The notes under the pieces were generated by a model. That model searched no databases. It was not told the DNA's origin and worked only from the letters and a program-made list of their open reading frames with translations. A program made the position numbers and the translations under genes. From contig NZ_AOGY02000070.1 of NCBI RefSeq assembly GCF_000332455.1, positions 59,424 through 123,423 of the forward strand: a DNA stretch of 64,000 bases, written 5' to 3'. This stretch comes from Leptospira vanthielii serovar Holland str. Waz Holland = ATCC 700522 (GTDB taxonomy: Bacteria; Spirochaetota; Leptospiria; Leptospirales; Leptospiraceae). Below, in pieces: positions 45,038 to 53,706 of this stretch. Numbering within the stretch: the stretch's first letter is position 1; each line of letters starts with the position of its first letter.

Positions 45038-45252
45038 ACATTCTCCTGCTTTCTTGCTAAATTTAACTCTCTGTTAGATTCTAAATGTTAATGCAAATTA
45101 GGCAGTACCCACTAACGCGCAACACAATTTTAAAATCATATCAGATTTATCGAATATAGCCGAAAAAACTAGGGATAAACTCTAATATTTAGAATCATTT
45201 TTGTCCTGGCAAAGTTAAAATATCTACTAAGATCAAACGTGAGGAACCATAT

Positions 45253-45588
45253 ATGGAAAAGAAATACAAAACACTGAAAGATTTTTTCCCTTTTTATCTG
45301 GAAGAACATAGTCATCCGTTCAACAGAGCTCTTCACTTTGTTGGATCAAGCCTAGCATTAGGATGTATCCTTGGATTTGTATCCACTGGTAAATTCTATA
45401 TCTTAGCCTGCGCCCTTGTTAGTGGGTATTTCTTTGCATGGATCGGACATTTTTTCGTAGAAAGAAACCGACCAGCAACCTTTATCTATCCATTTTATTC
45501 TTTTGTATCGGATTGGATCATGTATTTCAAAATGTTAACTGGTCGTATTGATGTAGAATTTGCCAAAATTAAGTCAAATAAAGGTTAA
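45253..45588 (+). CDS. DUF962 / Mpo1-like membrane protein
   Basis: A 111-residue protein of the DUF962 group. YKTLKDFFPFYLEEHSHPFN and NRALHFVG at the N-terminus, then WIGHFFVERNRPATF with the conserved His and Glu, match yeast Mpo1, an Fe(II)-dependent dioxygenase of 2-hydroxy fatty acids in sphingolipid breakdown. Three hydrophobic segments are predicted. Whether the bacterial protein has this activity is not established. The next gene starts 1 bp after its stop. Confidence 0.8.
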   Translation: MEKKYKTLKDFFPFYLEEHSHPFNRALHFVGSSLALGCILGFVSTGKFYILACALVSGYFFAWIGHFFVERNRPATFIYPFYSFVSDWIMYFKMLTGRIDVEFAKIKSNKG

Positions 45589-45589
45589 G

Positions 45590-46180
45590 ATGAAACTTGT
45601 TCTCAATTTGCTTGTAACTGCTGTTTTACTCATTGGTTGCCAGCCGAAAGAAGTTTCCATTCAGGAAATCACTTCTCTTCGCGATGGAAATCAGGATAAC
45701 CTTGTCAGTTTTTCGAATTTAGTTTTGCCAAAAATCTTAGGAAAAGAATTTAAACGATTCGAATCCGGTGTGGATGCGGACAAAAAAAACGAAGTTCATA
45801 TCACTTATGGCAGTAACTCAGCACTCACCTTCAATGATGCATCGGACTACCGGAAAACCAATACAGAATACCATAGTTTGGTCCTTCTGCGAGTGGGTTA
45901 TGCATTGGCCCTGCACCAGTTTCACAGACTTTCCCTAAGTTTTTCCAAACCTTTTTTCATTCAGGGAGAAAACAATCCTGACACAGAAATCCAAGAAGCA
46001 GAAATTTTCAGAACAACCATTTCCAAACATGAATTGGATGTTTTTTGGGAAACCCATCCTAATTTTGATCCTTTTAAGGCACCAAAGTTAGGTGATAAAG
46101 AATGGGAAAGTGTAACAGGTGAGATTCAGAAATTGTGGAAAGTAGAATTGGATGAATTTAGTCGAGTGAAGGTGGAATAA
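45590..46180 (+). CDS. Hypothetical lipoprotein
   Basis: A 196-residue lipoprotein with a clear lipobox (VLLIGC, Cys at residue 18) and a mature domain of mixed charge that I do not recognise. I chose the ATG at 45590, preceded by AAGG, because it begins the signal peptide; an upstream in-frame start would precede it with a non-signal stretch. It overlaps convergently with aat by 23 bases. It is probably cotranscribed with the DUF962 gene. Confidence 0.65.
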   Translation: MKLVLNLLVTAVLLIGCQPKEVSIQEITSLRDGNQDNLVSFSNLVLPKILGKEFKRFESGVDADKKNEVHITYGSNSALTFNDASDYRKTNTEYHSLVLLRVGYALALHQFHRLSLSFSKPFFIQGENNPDTEIQEAEIFRTTISKHELDVFWETHPNFDPFKAPKLGDKEWESVTGEIQKLWKVELDEFSRVKVE

Positions 46181-46823
46181 TCCAGGGATCACATTCACCT
46201 AATGCACGCTCTAAGCGGTCCAAATAGGAATGTTTTGGAATTTCGTAGGCACCCAATTGCCAGGTCACATGATTGAGTTGTTGGGTGTCAAAAAGTTCAA
46301 ACCCAGACTTTCTTAATGATACAAATAAATGGTATAACCCAACCTTTCCCGCATCCGATTCAAAAGAAAACATACTTTCCCCTGCAAAGAACTTGCCGAT
46401 CGCCACTCCATACACCCCACCCACCAAAATATTTTCTGCATTCCACACTTCTACAGAATGCGCCCATCCCAATCGGTGTAATTCCAAATACCCTTCGATA
46501 AAACCAGGAGTAATCCATGTATTATCTTTTTCTCTATAAGAACAACCTTGCATTACGATCGGAAAGGCTTCATTGAAAGTGATACGAAACTTACCTTGTC
46601 TCACTTTACGTAATACTGTTTTTGAAAAATGAACTCGTTGTAAATCGAAAATGGCCCGGGGATCTAAACAATACCAACGAATAGGATCTTCTGACCAAGG
46701 GAAAATTCCTCGTTTGTAAGCATATAACAAACGCTCTACGGAAAAATCTCCACCCACGGCGACAAGGTCTTCCTTCCAAGTACGTGGATTTTTAAAGAAC
46801 TGGTCTAAACTTCTTTGTGTCAA
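46158..46823 (-). CDS. aat: Leucyl/phenylalanyl-tRNA-protein transferase
   Basis: A 221-residue Aat enzyme that attaches Leu or Phe to N-terminal Arg/Lys of proteins, marking them for ClpS/ClpAP in the N-end rule. Conserved blocks [21 protein letters not shown]-like [19 protein letters not shown] and the [12 protein letters not shown] strand are all present. Length is normal. Its start overlaps the end of the exported-protein gene upstream (ATGA). Confidence 0.95.
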   Translation of the reverse strand: MTQRSLDQFFKNPRTWKEDLVAVGGDFSVERLLYAYKRGIFPWSEDPIRWYCLDPRAIFDLQRVHFSKTVLRKVRQGKFRITFNEAFPIVMQGCSYREKDNTWITPGFIEGYLELHRLGWAHSVEVWNAENILVGGVYGVAIGKFFAGESMFSFESDAGKVGLYHLFVSLRKSGFELFDTQQLNHVTWQLGAYEIPKHSYLDRLERALGECDPWIIPPSLD

Positions 46824-47551
46824 GGCTCCAATACTTCCTTTGGATAATCGTAAACAATTTTTACTTTCAAACTTTTCCCATTTTCATCATTGATATTAGA
46901 AAGCCCATCGAATTGTAAAATTCTCCTGGTTTGAACATCATAAACCAAAAGAAAGGGTTTCACAACCTGTTTCAAAATAAAATTATCCACTTCCAATCGT
47001 AGATATAACGCAGGCCTACCCTTCCATTCCCCATCTCTGATTTTTTCAGCGGCAAATTTATAATCATCCAACTGGATAGGTGCGAGGAAATGAAAGGACA
47101 TCCTTTCTCCCTTCGCTAAAGTCTCCCAATTGTTTCTTACAAAATAATCAAATCCCCCATCCATCACTGCAGGATATTTGGGAGTATAGGTCCGTTCGGC
47201 TAGAGGATCCTCTTTTTTTCGTTTAGAAAACAGACGAACCGATTTACCTTTTACGTCCGCACCTTCTGTATAACCATCTCTAAAGTCTTCTGTTTTGAAG
47301 GTGGGAACTTCCGAGTTTTTGTCGAACTCAATATGTTTGGTACCGAATACCCTTCCCTCTGCGTCTTTATAAACGATATCCGAATGGGTATGCTTTCCAT
47401 TATTATAATATTCTTTATGATTGTCTGAGTATATATACTTTCCAGTGCTCAGATCGTATGCTTTTCCGAAGTATTGGTATTTTGGTTTTTCTGCCCACAA
47501 AGGTAAAAAAGATGGAAAAACTATGGCAAAAATTAGGATTTTACGTATCAT
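46820..47551 (-). CDS. Conserved-looking exported protein upstream of aat
   Basis: A 243-residue exported protein with a clear signal peptide ([18 protein letters not shown]). The mature region contains an aromatic-rich [20 protein letters not shown] segment and beta-like strands ending in [10 protein letters not shown]. There is no family I can name. I chose ATG 47551 because it starts the signal peptide. It overlaps aat by 4 bases and is divergent from the DUF1577/PilZ-like gene 12 bp away. Confidence 0.65.
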   Translation of the reverse strand: MIRKILIFAIVFPSFLPLWAEKPKYQYFGKAYDLSTGKYIYSDNHKEYYNNGKHTHSDIVYKDAEGRVFGTKHIEFDKNSEVPTFKTEDFRDGYTEGADVKGKSVRLFSKRKKEDPLAERTYTPKYPAVMDGGFDYFVRNNWETLAKGERMSFHFLAPIQLDDYKFAAEKIRDGEWKGRPALYLRLEVDNFILKQVVKPFLLVYDVQTRRILQFDGLSNINDENGKSLKVKIVYDYPKEVLEP

Positions 47552-47563
47552 ACTGATTAGACC

Positions 47564-48751
47564 ATGAAAAAATATAGACTGACTGACCAAAGGACGGTTT
47601 TGGGAATTGTTTCCAAACTGACTACGACGGTTCTCCAAGACAAGGATACCAAACAAAAGTTTACACTCCAAAATCCAGTAGCAGTAAACGATATCCTAAA
47701 ATCAGTTCATATTACAATTGTTACCACAGAACCAATTGTCTCCAAACCAAAATCTCTCGTTTGTGTTCTTAAAGAAAACAGAGTCGAACTTCGGCTCAAA
47801 CCAGCCAACCCCTACCAAGATGATTTACAGCAAGTATATGAAATTCTCATAGAACCTTTGGAACGTTCCGCCAAACGAGCAAACATTGAAGATATCTCCG
47901 CCTACGAATTCAAAATGGCGCAGACTGCAGATTTAGGAACTGTCATTTCTATTTATGGAAAAACTTCTATTATCAACCAAATTTTGAATGAATGGCAAGT
48001 CCACCTGGAACAAGTGTTAACGAATTATGGTTATTTTATCAAAAAAATTCAAATTGGATTTTATTATGCCGTAGACACCCAGTTAATGGAAGCACTTGCC
48101 ACTTCCAAAGCACCATATTATCTGCGTGATGCGAATCGTAGAGTTTTTTATACTGACAGAGGTTTTTTCAGCCCCAAAAAACTGAGCGAAATGTACATTC
48201 GTTCCTATTTGGACTCTCTTCTTTTAAACAATGCAAAATCCACTTTGATATTTCCAATCTTCTCAAATGGAAAAGTTTTACTCGGTTATTTTGAAATCAT
48301 CAGTAATTTACCAGATCTTGGAAACCCTATTTTACAATCAAATATCGAAGGGCCGGAAGGGATTGGACCCTTACTTGCTTTTTTAGATCAAAAAGCGGAG
48401 GAGTTTGTATTTCAATTGGAATTTGCTTATGCAAAGGATTGGGAAACTGTGATTCGCACAACACCCGTTAGAGATATAAGCCAAGATGGGCGTGGGATTG
48501 GTATGACTTTGCCCGCAGGAACTAATATTGAAAGCAGACCGTTAGGATCCCCTCTATCTTTCCAGATGGTAATTAATTCTTCCCCTTATACCTTTTACGG
48601 AAGCCTCAGAAGTATAAAAAAAGGAGAATCCGATTCTATAAATATTGGATTACAAATTTTCCAATGTGACAAACCAGAAGGAATGTCTTATCTTAGTTCT
48701 TATGCATCAAATTTAATTGGAGCGGCTGTGTATGACCCAAGAACAATATGA
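47564..48751 (+). CDS. DUF1577/PilZ-like leptospiral protein
   Basis: A 395-residue cytoplasmic protein. The C-terminal region contains RDISQDGRGIGMTLPAG, and later a GSLRSIKKG strand and an IGLQIF end, the general pattern of a PilZ c-di-GMP-binding domain (D-x-S-x-x-G-x-G). The upstream RxxxR motif may be in the RTTPVRDIS region. The whole protein resembles the leptospiral DUF1577 family as I remember it. Binding of c-di-GMP is an inference. The next gene overlaps its 3' end by 20 bases. Confidence 0.6.
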   Translation: MKKYRLTDQRTVLGIVSKLTTTVLQDKDTKQKFTLQNPVAVNDILKSVHITIVTTEPIVSKPKSLVCVLKENRVELRLKPANPYQDDLQQVYEILIEPLERSAKRANIEDISAYEFKMAQTADLGTVISIYGKTSIINQILNEWQVHLEQVLTNYGYFIKKIQIGFYYAVDTQLMEALATSKAPYYLRDANRRVFYTDRGFFSPKKLSEMYIRSYLDSLLLNNAKSTLIFPIFSNGKVLLGYFEIISNLPDLGNPILQSNIEGPEGIGPLLAFLDQKAEEFVFQLEFAYAKDWETVIRTTPVRDISQDGRGIGMTLPAGTNIESRPLGSPLSFQMVINSSPYTFYGSLRSIKKGESDSINIGLQIFQCDKPEGMSYLSSYASNLIGAAVYDPRTI

Positions 48752-49106
48752 AACAATCATAACACTACTCACCGAAATTCAAAAAACGGGAGGATCCGAT
48801 CCTTATCGTTTGGTTCTTTATTTAGTCCCCAACATAGGAATTATTTTTGGCACCACACTTTTGTTTTTTTTGTTCCAATGGTGGCATAAACAAAAGATGG
48901 CCCTCATCCAATCCGGTCAGTACAAACCTTGGAGTTTTGACATCAGATTGTATTCCTTTTTCCTTGGTCTTTTGTTGACATTCACTGGTTTTGCCTTATC
49001 GTTTGTATTTATACTCGTCTTAGGAAGTTCTATGGCGATGTTAGGAGGGTTAATCCCATTCGCAATTGGACTCGGTCTCTTGACCTTCTACAAAATGCAT
49101 CGGTAG
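48732..49106 (+). CDS. Small three-span membrane protein
   Basis: A 124-residue protein with three predicted membrane spans (residues about 30-50, 75-95 and 98-118) and a short basic loop WWHKQKMALIQSGQYKPW after the first. The sequence style resembles small integral proteins encoded beside ECF sigma factors. I do not recognise a family. It overlaps the PilZ-like gene and is followed by the ECF sigma gene after about 65 bp, so it may belong to the same unit. Confidence 0.6.
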   Translation: MTQEQYETIITLLTEIQKTGGSDPYRLVLYLVPNIGIIFGTTLLFFLFQWWHKQKMALIQSGQYKPWSFDIRLYSFFLGLLLTFTGFALSFVFILVLGSSMAMLGGLIPFAIGLGLLTFYKMHR

Positions 49107-49171
49107 AGCCTTTAACAAGGATCTGTAACGACGAAGATTGGAACTCTGTCCAATCCATCCTTAAGGGAGAT

Positions 49172-49675
49172 GTGTCCCAATTCGAGGCACTGATGAAACG
49201 ATACCAAGGAATGGTATTTTCCCAAGCCAGGAAAGCTTTTCTAACAGAAGAAGAAGCGGAAGATTTCACTCAAGAAGTTTTTATTCAAACTTACGAATCG
49301 TTGAGTAAGTTTCGCGGGGAATCACAATTTTCCACTTGGTTATTCCAAATTGCTAGATTTCGCCTAACAAAAGTTTTTAAAAAGAAAAAACTACCTATTG
49401 CCGATTGGCAAGAAGACATTTCCTTTGTAGCAGACAAAACAGGACCTTCTGTTGTCGAAATTTTAGACAAAGAAGAAACAAGTCATACTTTACGGTCCCT
49501 CATCTCCAAATTACCAAAATCTTACCGAATGCCGATTCTCTTACATTACTTTGAAAACAAACCTCTCAAAGAAATTGCATTAGATCTAAATATAAAACTG
49601 AATACGATCAAAAGTCATATCTCTAGAGGTAAGGACCTTTTAAGGAAATGGTGGTCACATGAAATCGAAGGTTGA
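49172..49675 (+). CDS. ECF-type RNA polymerase sigma factor
   Basis: A 167-residue ECF sigma factor. Region 2 (ALMKRYQGMVFSQARKAFL, EEAEDFTQEVFIQTYESLSK and then FRGESQFSTWLFQIA) and region 4 (YRMPILLHYFENKPLKEIAL, then NTIKSHISRGKDLL) are complete. The GTG at 49172 has a purine-rich AAGGGAG very close to it. Upstream in-frame codons (CNDEDWNSVQSILKGD) read like a usual ECF N-terminus but contain no ATG, GTG or TTG, so a rare start codon or a missing start is possible. The next gene overlaps by 17 bases and may be its anti-sigma factor. Confidence 0.88.
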   Translation: MSQFEALMKRYQGMVFSQARKAFLTEEEAEDFTQEVFIQTYESLSKFRGESQFSTWLFQIARFRLTKVFKKKKLPIADWQEDISFVADKTGPSVVEILDKEETSHTLRSLISKLPKSYRMPILLHYFENKPLKEIALDLNIKLNTIKSHISRGKDLLRKWWSHEIEG

Positions 49676-50009
49676 TTTTGAAACTTCCCATTCCTTTGGC
49701 CATCCAGATCCGTTTTTAAAACATTCGGACGCACCTGCTGTAATACGTTTGCGAGTGTTAGGCCAAATTTTGCCTTTACGTTTTTTATTTTCTTCTGTGG
49801 GTCTATCCTTTTTGTTATTTATGATCCCACTCGGCACCATGTTTCTCTCTGTTTTTCACCACGAGAACACGGGTTTACTTTTGCCCCTATTGATTAGTTC
49901 TAGTTTGTTTTTCTGTTTCTACTCTCTTGTCCTTGGCTTTTTACTCCTCAACACAAGAATTCCTTTTCTGAATGAATGGAAGGAGAAACTTGGATTTGAA
50001 GAGGTCTAA
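49659..50009 (+). CDS. Two-span membrane protein, possible anti-sigma factor
   Basis: A 116-residue protein with a 45-residue cytosolic N-terminus and two predicted spans (about 46-68 and 75-97). It overlaps the ECF sigma gene and is overlapped by the next gene, so its role as a membrane anti-sigma factor is plausible from position. I see no zinc-binding HxxxCxxC motif of the ZAS type. It could instead be a simple membrane sensor partner. Confidence 0.6.
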   Translation: MKSKVDFETSHSFGHPDPFLKHSDAPAVIRLRVLGQILPLRFLFSSVGLSFLLFMIPLGTMFLSVFHHENTGLLLPLLISSSLFFCFYSLVLGFLLLNTRIPFLNEWKEKLGFEEV

Positions 50010-50397
50010 AGTATTCGTGAAAGGTCTATTGGTTCTCCCGTTTTTTTGTTTTGCCCTGTCTCTCTCTGCGGACGCTTTGCCCTCTGGTGAAGAATTTTTA
50101 AAAATGGATTTGGATCGCGCACTGCCTTTAGTTGAATCCCTTTCCAAAGAAGATGCAAAGGTTCTTGTTTCGGAACTCCGAACGGAAATCAAAAAATCTT
50201 ACTCCCAGGCAGACCATTTTTATTTTCTCATTTCCCACTTAGAAGAAATCCAAGCCATCGAAAAAGAACAGGCGCGCCTACGTTCCCTACTTTGGGTTTA
50301 TGGATTGGCCTTCTTTTTGTTTTTCGGATTCCTTGGCTTTTTATTACTTCGCCAAAGGCAAGCCATCCGAGACATCAACCAAATGCTCGGCAAATAG
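49990..50397 (+). CDS. Periplasmic protein with C-terminal membrane anchor, ECF unit
   Basis: A protein of about 135 residues with an N-terminal signal (FVKGLLVLPFFCFALSLSAD), a charged helical periplasmic segment (about 30-85) and a C-terminal span (LLWVYGLAFFLFFGFLGFLLL) followed by a basic tail. TTG 49990 has AGGAG upstream, but an ATG at 49972 or a GTG at 50017 is also possible. It is the last gene of the putative ECF unit (sigma, membrane protein, this one), before the pho-box-like repeats. The family is unknown. Confidence 0.55.
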   Translation: MDLKRSKVFVKGLLVLPFFCFALSLSADALPSGEEFLKMDLDRALPLVESLSKEDAKVLVSELRTEIKKSYSQADHFYFLISHLEEIQAIEKEQARLRSLLWVYGLAFFLFFGFLGFLLLRQRQAIRDINQMLGK

Positions 50398-50412
50398 ATA
50401 GATATCGCTTTA

Positions 50413-50441
50413 TTGTCATCATTTTGTATTCTCTTTGTAAT
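50413..50441 (+). promoter_or_regulatory. Pho-box-like triple direct repeat upstream of the PhoB-like regulator
   Basis: Three 7-mers, TTGTCAT (50413), TTGTATT (50424) and TTGTAAT (50435), recur at exactly 11-bp intervals and resemble the CTGTCAT half-sites of pho boxes (7-mer plus 4-bp spacer). They end 27 bp before the ATG of the response regulator, so they could mediate autoregulation by the PhoB-like protein. This is by pattern only. Confidence 0.5.
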
Positions 50442-50468
50442 GAATCCCTGTTACTTTTGGAATAATTC

Positions 50469-51143
50469 ATGAAAATACTAATTGTAGATGACGAAGAAGA
50501 CATTGCAGGACTCATCCAATTCCATTTAGAGGAAGAAGGATTTCAGACCGAAGTATGTCACAATGGGATGGAAGTCCTCCCCCGTTTAGAAAAACACCTC
50601 CCGGACGGAATCATTTTGGATTTAATGTTACCGGGCATTGGTGGGATGGATCTTTGCAGACGGATTAAAGAAAAATACCCTCATATTCCTATTTTAATGG
50701 TAACGGCAAAAACTGGAGAAACCGATATCGTTCTTGGCCTTGAGTTAGGTGCCGATGATTACATTCGTAAACCATTTAACATTCGGGAACTTGTGGCTCG
50801 AGTAAGAACCGTTACACGACGATCAACTGATCCTGCTGGGGAAGTCCAAGGAACCATCTCCACTGGAAAAATCCAAATCAATCCAACCGCCCACAAAGTT
50901 TTTGTCGAAGGAACGGAAATTGATCTGACTCTAATTGAGTTCAAACTTTTACAACTGTTTGCTGGCAATCCGGGGGTTGCTTTTTCTAGGGACAAACTTC
51001 TAGATCGAATTTGGGGAAAAGACGTTTTTGTTACAGACCGGACTGTTGACGTAAACATCAAACGCCTTCGTGACAAATTACTCTCCGAAAAAGAAAGACT
51101 AGAAACCATACGCGGGGTCGGTTACCGATTCCGAGATGCGTAG
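50469..51143 (+). CDS. OmpR/PhoB-family response regulator
   Basis: A 224-residue regulator with a receiver domain (acidic pocket VDDEEDI, phosphorylated D51 in ILDLMLPG, K101 in IRKPF) and a C-terminal winged helix (LIEFKLLQLFAGNPGVAFSR, VTDRTVDVNIKRLRDKL, VGYRF). Among this family the receiver and the GADDYIRKP-type loop look PhoB-like, and pho-box-like repeats lie just upstream. Its 3' end overlaps the sensor kinase gene by eight bases, so the two form one operon. Confidence 0.92.
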   Translation: MKILIVDDEEDIAGLIQFHLEEEGFQTEVCHNGMEVLPRLEKHLPDGIILDLMLPGIGGMDLCRRIKEKYPHIPILMVTAKTGETDIVLGLELGADDYIRKPFNIRELVARVRTVTRRSTDPAGEVQGTISTGKIQINPTAHKVFVEGTEIDLTLIEFKLLQLFAGNPGVAFSRDKLLDRIWGKDVFVTDRTVDVNIKRLRDKLLSEKERLETIRGVGYRFRDA

Positions 51144-52500
51144 TTTTTTTTCTACATTACTTTTACTCAACTGGGGTCTTTTACTCGTTTTACTGACCCT
51201 TGCCTTGGGAGTATTTTTTGTTTACGATCTAGTTGTACCTGCCGTACGCCCTCTTATCCTATTCGGATTTGTTTTAATTGCTATTTTTGGTACTTTTTAT
51301 ACTTCCACAAACATTGCGATGCGAATCACAGATCCGCTGGCCACTGTAGAGAAAAAAACAAAAGAAATCAATGCGGGAGATTTTGGTGTTGAACTTTCTT
51401 CGCCTGACATTCGCGAGTTGGCAACCCTTGCCTTGTCTATCAATGAAATGGCAAAACGACTGAAAGTCCAATTTTTGGATCTTACTGTCGAAAAAGAAAA
51501 GTTTAATTACTTACTACAAAATCTAAAAGAAGGTGTGTTTGCCATTGATAGGACTGAAAAATTCCTATTTTTAAATCGTAATATTTCAGATACCTTAATT
51601 GAAAAAAATTCGCAGTACAAAGATTATATTCCTTCGATCAAAAACAAAGAACTCTTAACTTTCATCAAAGATAAAATCCATCATGGTGTGGAAGGAAAAA
51701 CAGAGTTTCAGGACGGAATTCACTTTTATACTGCACGCATTTATCCTATTAAATCCGATTCCATGATTCAATTGTATATTGGAGTTTTGTCAGACATCAC
51801 AGAAGACAGACAAAATCAACTCATCCGAGAACAGTTTTTTCAAAATGCTTCCCATGAACTAAAAACTCCCATAACATCGATTAAAGGGTATGCAGAAACT
51901 TTGGAATATAAACTAAAACTTCCACAAGATTCAAATGAAAGGAAATTTTTAGATGCCATTCTTAGAAATACGGATCGATTGATTCGAATTGTGGAAGATA
52001 TGTTGACGGTCTCTCGTTTAGAAAATCATAAAACTGTTTTGAATCTTACGGATGTATCCGTTTTAGATCTTGTAAAAAATGTATCCGAATCCTTGGGAGT
52101 TATCTATTCCCAAAAAAAACAAAGTTTGGTTTTGGATATCCCATCCGATTTTCGCGTTAGGGCCGACCGTTTGCTTCTCGAGGATCTACTCGTGAATCTA
52201 ATTTCCAATGCTTCCGCCTATAGCCCCGAAAGATCGAGTGTCATTGTAAGAACGTCTTCTACAGAGGACAAAAACCAAATCCAAGTTGTTGATCATGGTA
52301 TTGGAATTTCCGGCGAGGATGCCGAACGAATCTTCGAACGTTTTTTTCGCGTGGATACCAACCGTTCCAGGAAAGAAGGGGGGACTGGCCTTGGACTTTC
52401 CATCGTAAAACACATTGCAAGGCTACATTCTGGTGAAGTTTCGGTCTCTCCCAACCCCAAAGGTGGCTCCATTTTTACCTTTGAATTCCCTAAAAAATAG
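51136..52500 (+). CDS. PhoR-like membrane sensor histidine kinase
   Basis: A 454-residue sensor kinase with two close membrane spans at the N-terminus and no large periplasmic domain (as in PhoR). A HAMP-like region (about 60-115) follows, then a PAS-like domain (about 118-225). HisKA has H240 in NASHELKTPITSIK, and HATPase has NLISNASAYSPE, VVDHGIGIS and GGTGLGLSIVKH. It should autophosphorylate and act on the adjacent regulator. The lack of a periplasmic sensor suggests sensing through partners, as PhoR does with Pst/PhoU, which are not in this window. Confidence 0.9.
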   Translation: MRSFFSTLLLLNWGLLLVLLTLALGVFFVYDLVVPAVRPLILFGFVLIAIFGTFYTSTNIAMRITDPLATVEKKTKEINAGDFGVELSSPDIRELATLALSINEMAKRLKVQFLDLTVEKEKFNYLLQNLKEGVFAIDRTEKFLFLNRNISDTLIEKNSQYKDYIPSIKNKELLTFIKDKIHHGVEGKTEFQDGIHFYTARIYPIKSDSMIQLYIGVLSDITEDRQNQLIREQFFQNASHELKTPITSIKGYAETLEYKLKLPQDSNERKFLDAILRNTDRLIRIVEDMLTVSRLENHKTVLNLTDVSVLDLVKNVSESLGVIYSQKKQSLVLDIPSDFRVRADRLLLEDLLVNLISNASAYSPERSSVIVRTSSTEDKNQIQVVDHGIGISGEDAERIFERFFRVDTNRSRKEGGTGLGLSIVKHIARLHSGEVSVSPNPKGGSIFTFEFPKK

Positions 52501-52551
52501 ATTCTCGTAAGAGAAGTCACCGGATAGAATATTGGTATCCGGTAGGTATTT

Positions 52552-53706
52552 ATGAAGTTTCCTTTGGGATTTTATTCCTTCGGCAAAAACATAGGAATCA
52601 AAGACGAAAGTTTAGATTTTGCAGTCATTTATTCAGAAAATCGATGTAAGGCAGCAGCTGTATTCACTCGTAATAATTTTCCCGGTGCTCCCATTTATGT
52701 AGGGCGCGACCATATTCAAGACGGATTCCTCCAAGCCATTGTCATCAATTCAAAAAATTCGAATGTGGCTACGGGAGAACAAGGAATCCAAAATTCCTAC
52801 GCAATCTGTACTGAACTTGGAAAATCTTTAGGTATTCCCGCCAAAGACATCCTTCCTTCCTCCACGGGAGTGATTGGAGTTCCTCTTCCCATAGAAAAAA
52901 TTCTTAACGCCTGTTCTACGGCAAAAGCAGATTTAAAACCTGGGAATTTAGAAGAAGTGGCCGAAGCCATTATGACTACCGACACTCGCAAAAAAATCTC
53001 CTATCGAACCATCACTACGCAAACGAGTGAAGGAGTGATGTTTGGAATTGCGAAAGGTGCGGGAATGATAGAACCTAATATGGCAACCATGTTGTCTTAT
53101 ATACTTTGTGATTATCTTCCCGAATCAGGTAACTTACAAGGAATCTTAAAACGAGTTGTAGACCTAACTTATAATTGTGTGACTATTGACTCAGATACAT
53201 CCACTAGTGACACTGTGGTTCTTATGTGTTCTGGAGTTCTCGGAAACCTTCCCGATGATGTTTTTGAATCCCACTTAAAAGAAATTGCAACGGACCTTTC
53301 AAAAATGATCGCCCGCGATGGAGAAGGTGCCTCCAAACTCATCGAACTGACGGTTTCCAAGGGAAGAGATGATCTGCAAGTGACAAAAATTGGAAAGTCC
53401 ATTCTTAATTCTCCGTTAGTCAAAACTGCCATTTATGGAGGAGACCCAAACTGGGGCCGGTTTGTGATGGCGATTGGAAAAGTTTTTGATGAACCCATTC
53501 CCTATGATACTCTTGAAATCCGATTGGGTGGAATTTCTGTCAAAGGAGCCGACAACGACACCAAAACAAAGTTAGCTGAATATTTAAAATCCAATGAAGA
53601 AATAGAAATTTCGGTAATCTTAAATACAGGTTCCTTCCAAAAAACGTTTTGGAGTTGTGATTTTACCGAAGGATACATTCAGGAAAATGCTTACTACACA
53701 ACATGA
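52552..53706 (+). CDS. argJ: Bifunctional ornithine acetyltransferase / N-acetylglutamate synthase
   Basis: A 384-residue ArgJ enzyme, which recycles the acetyl group in arginine biosynthesis. The autoproteolytic Ala-Thr site is at residues 178-179 in KGAGMIEPNMATMLSY, and the second catalytic threonines lie in SSTGVIG. Other family blocks (GDPNWGR, VILNTG) are present. It is the cyclic-pathway version if the acetyltransferase is bifunctional. Its stop overlaps the next gene's start (ATGA), an unusual partnership with a signalling gene. Confidence 0.95.
   Translation: MKFPLGFYSFGKNIGIKDESLDFAVIYSENRCKAAAVFTRNNFPGAPIYVGRDHIQDGFLQAIVINSKNSNVATGEQGIQNSYAICTELGKSLGIPAKDILPSSTGVIGVPLPIEKILNACSTAKADLKPGNLEEVAEAIMTTDTRKKISYRTITTQTSEGVMFGIAKGAGMIEPNMATMLSYILCDYLPESGNLQGILKRVVDLTYNCVTIDSDTSTSDTVVLMCSGVLGNLPDDVFESHLKEIATDLSKMIARDGEGASKLIELTVSKGRDDLQVTKIGKSILNSPLVKTAIYGGDPNWGRFVMAIGKVFDEPIPYDTLEIRLGGISVKGADNDTKTKLAEYLKSNEEIEISVILNTGSFQKTFWSCDFTEGYIQENAYYTT

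Noticed and set aside
45038..45252. tRNA or small RNA in the gap upstream of the DUF962 gene
   Set aside because: I could not fold a cloverleaf, and saw no clear terminator; only AT-rich sequence was found.
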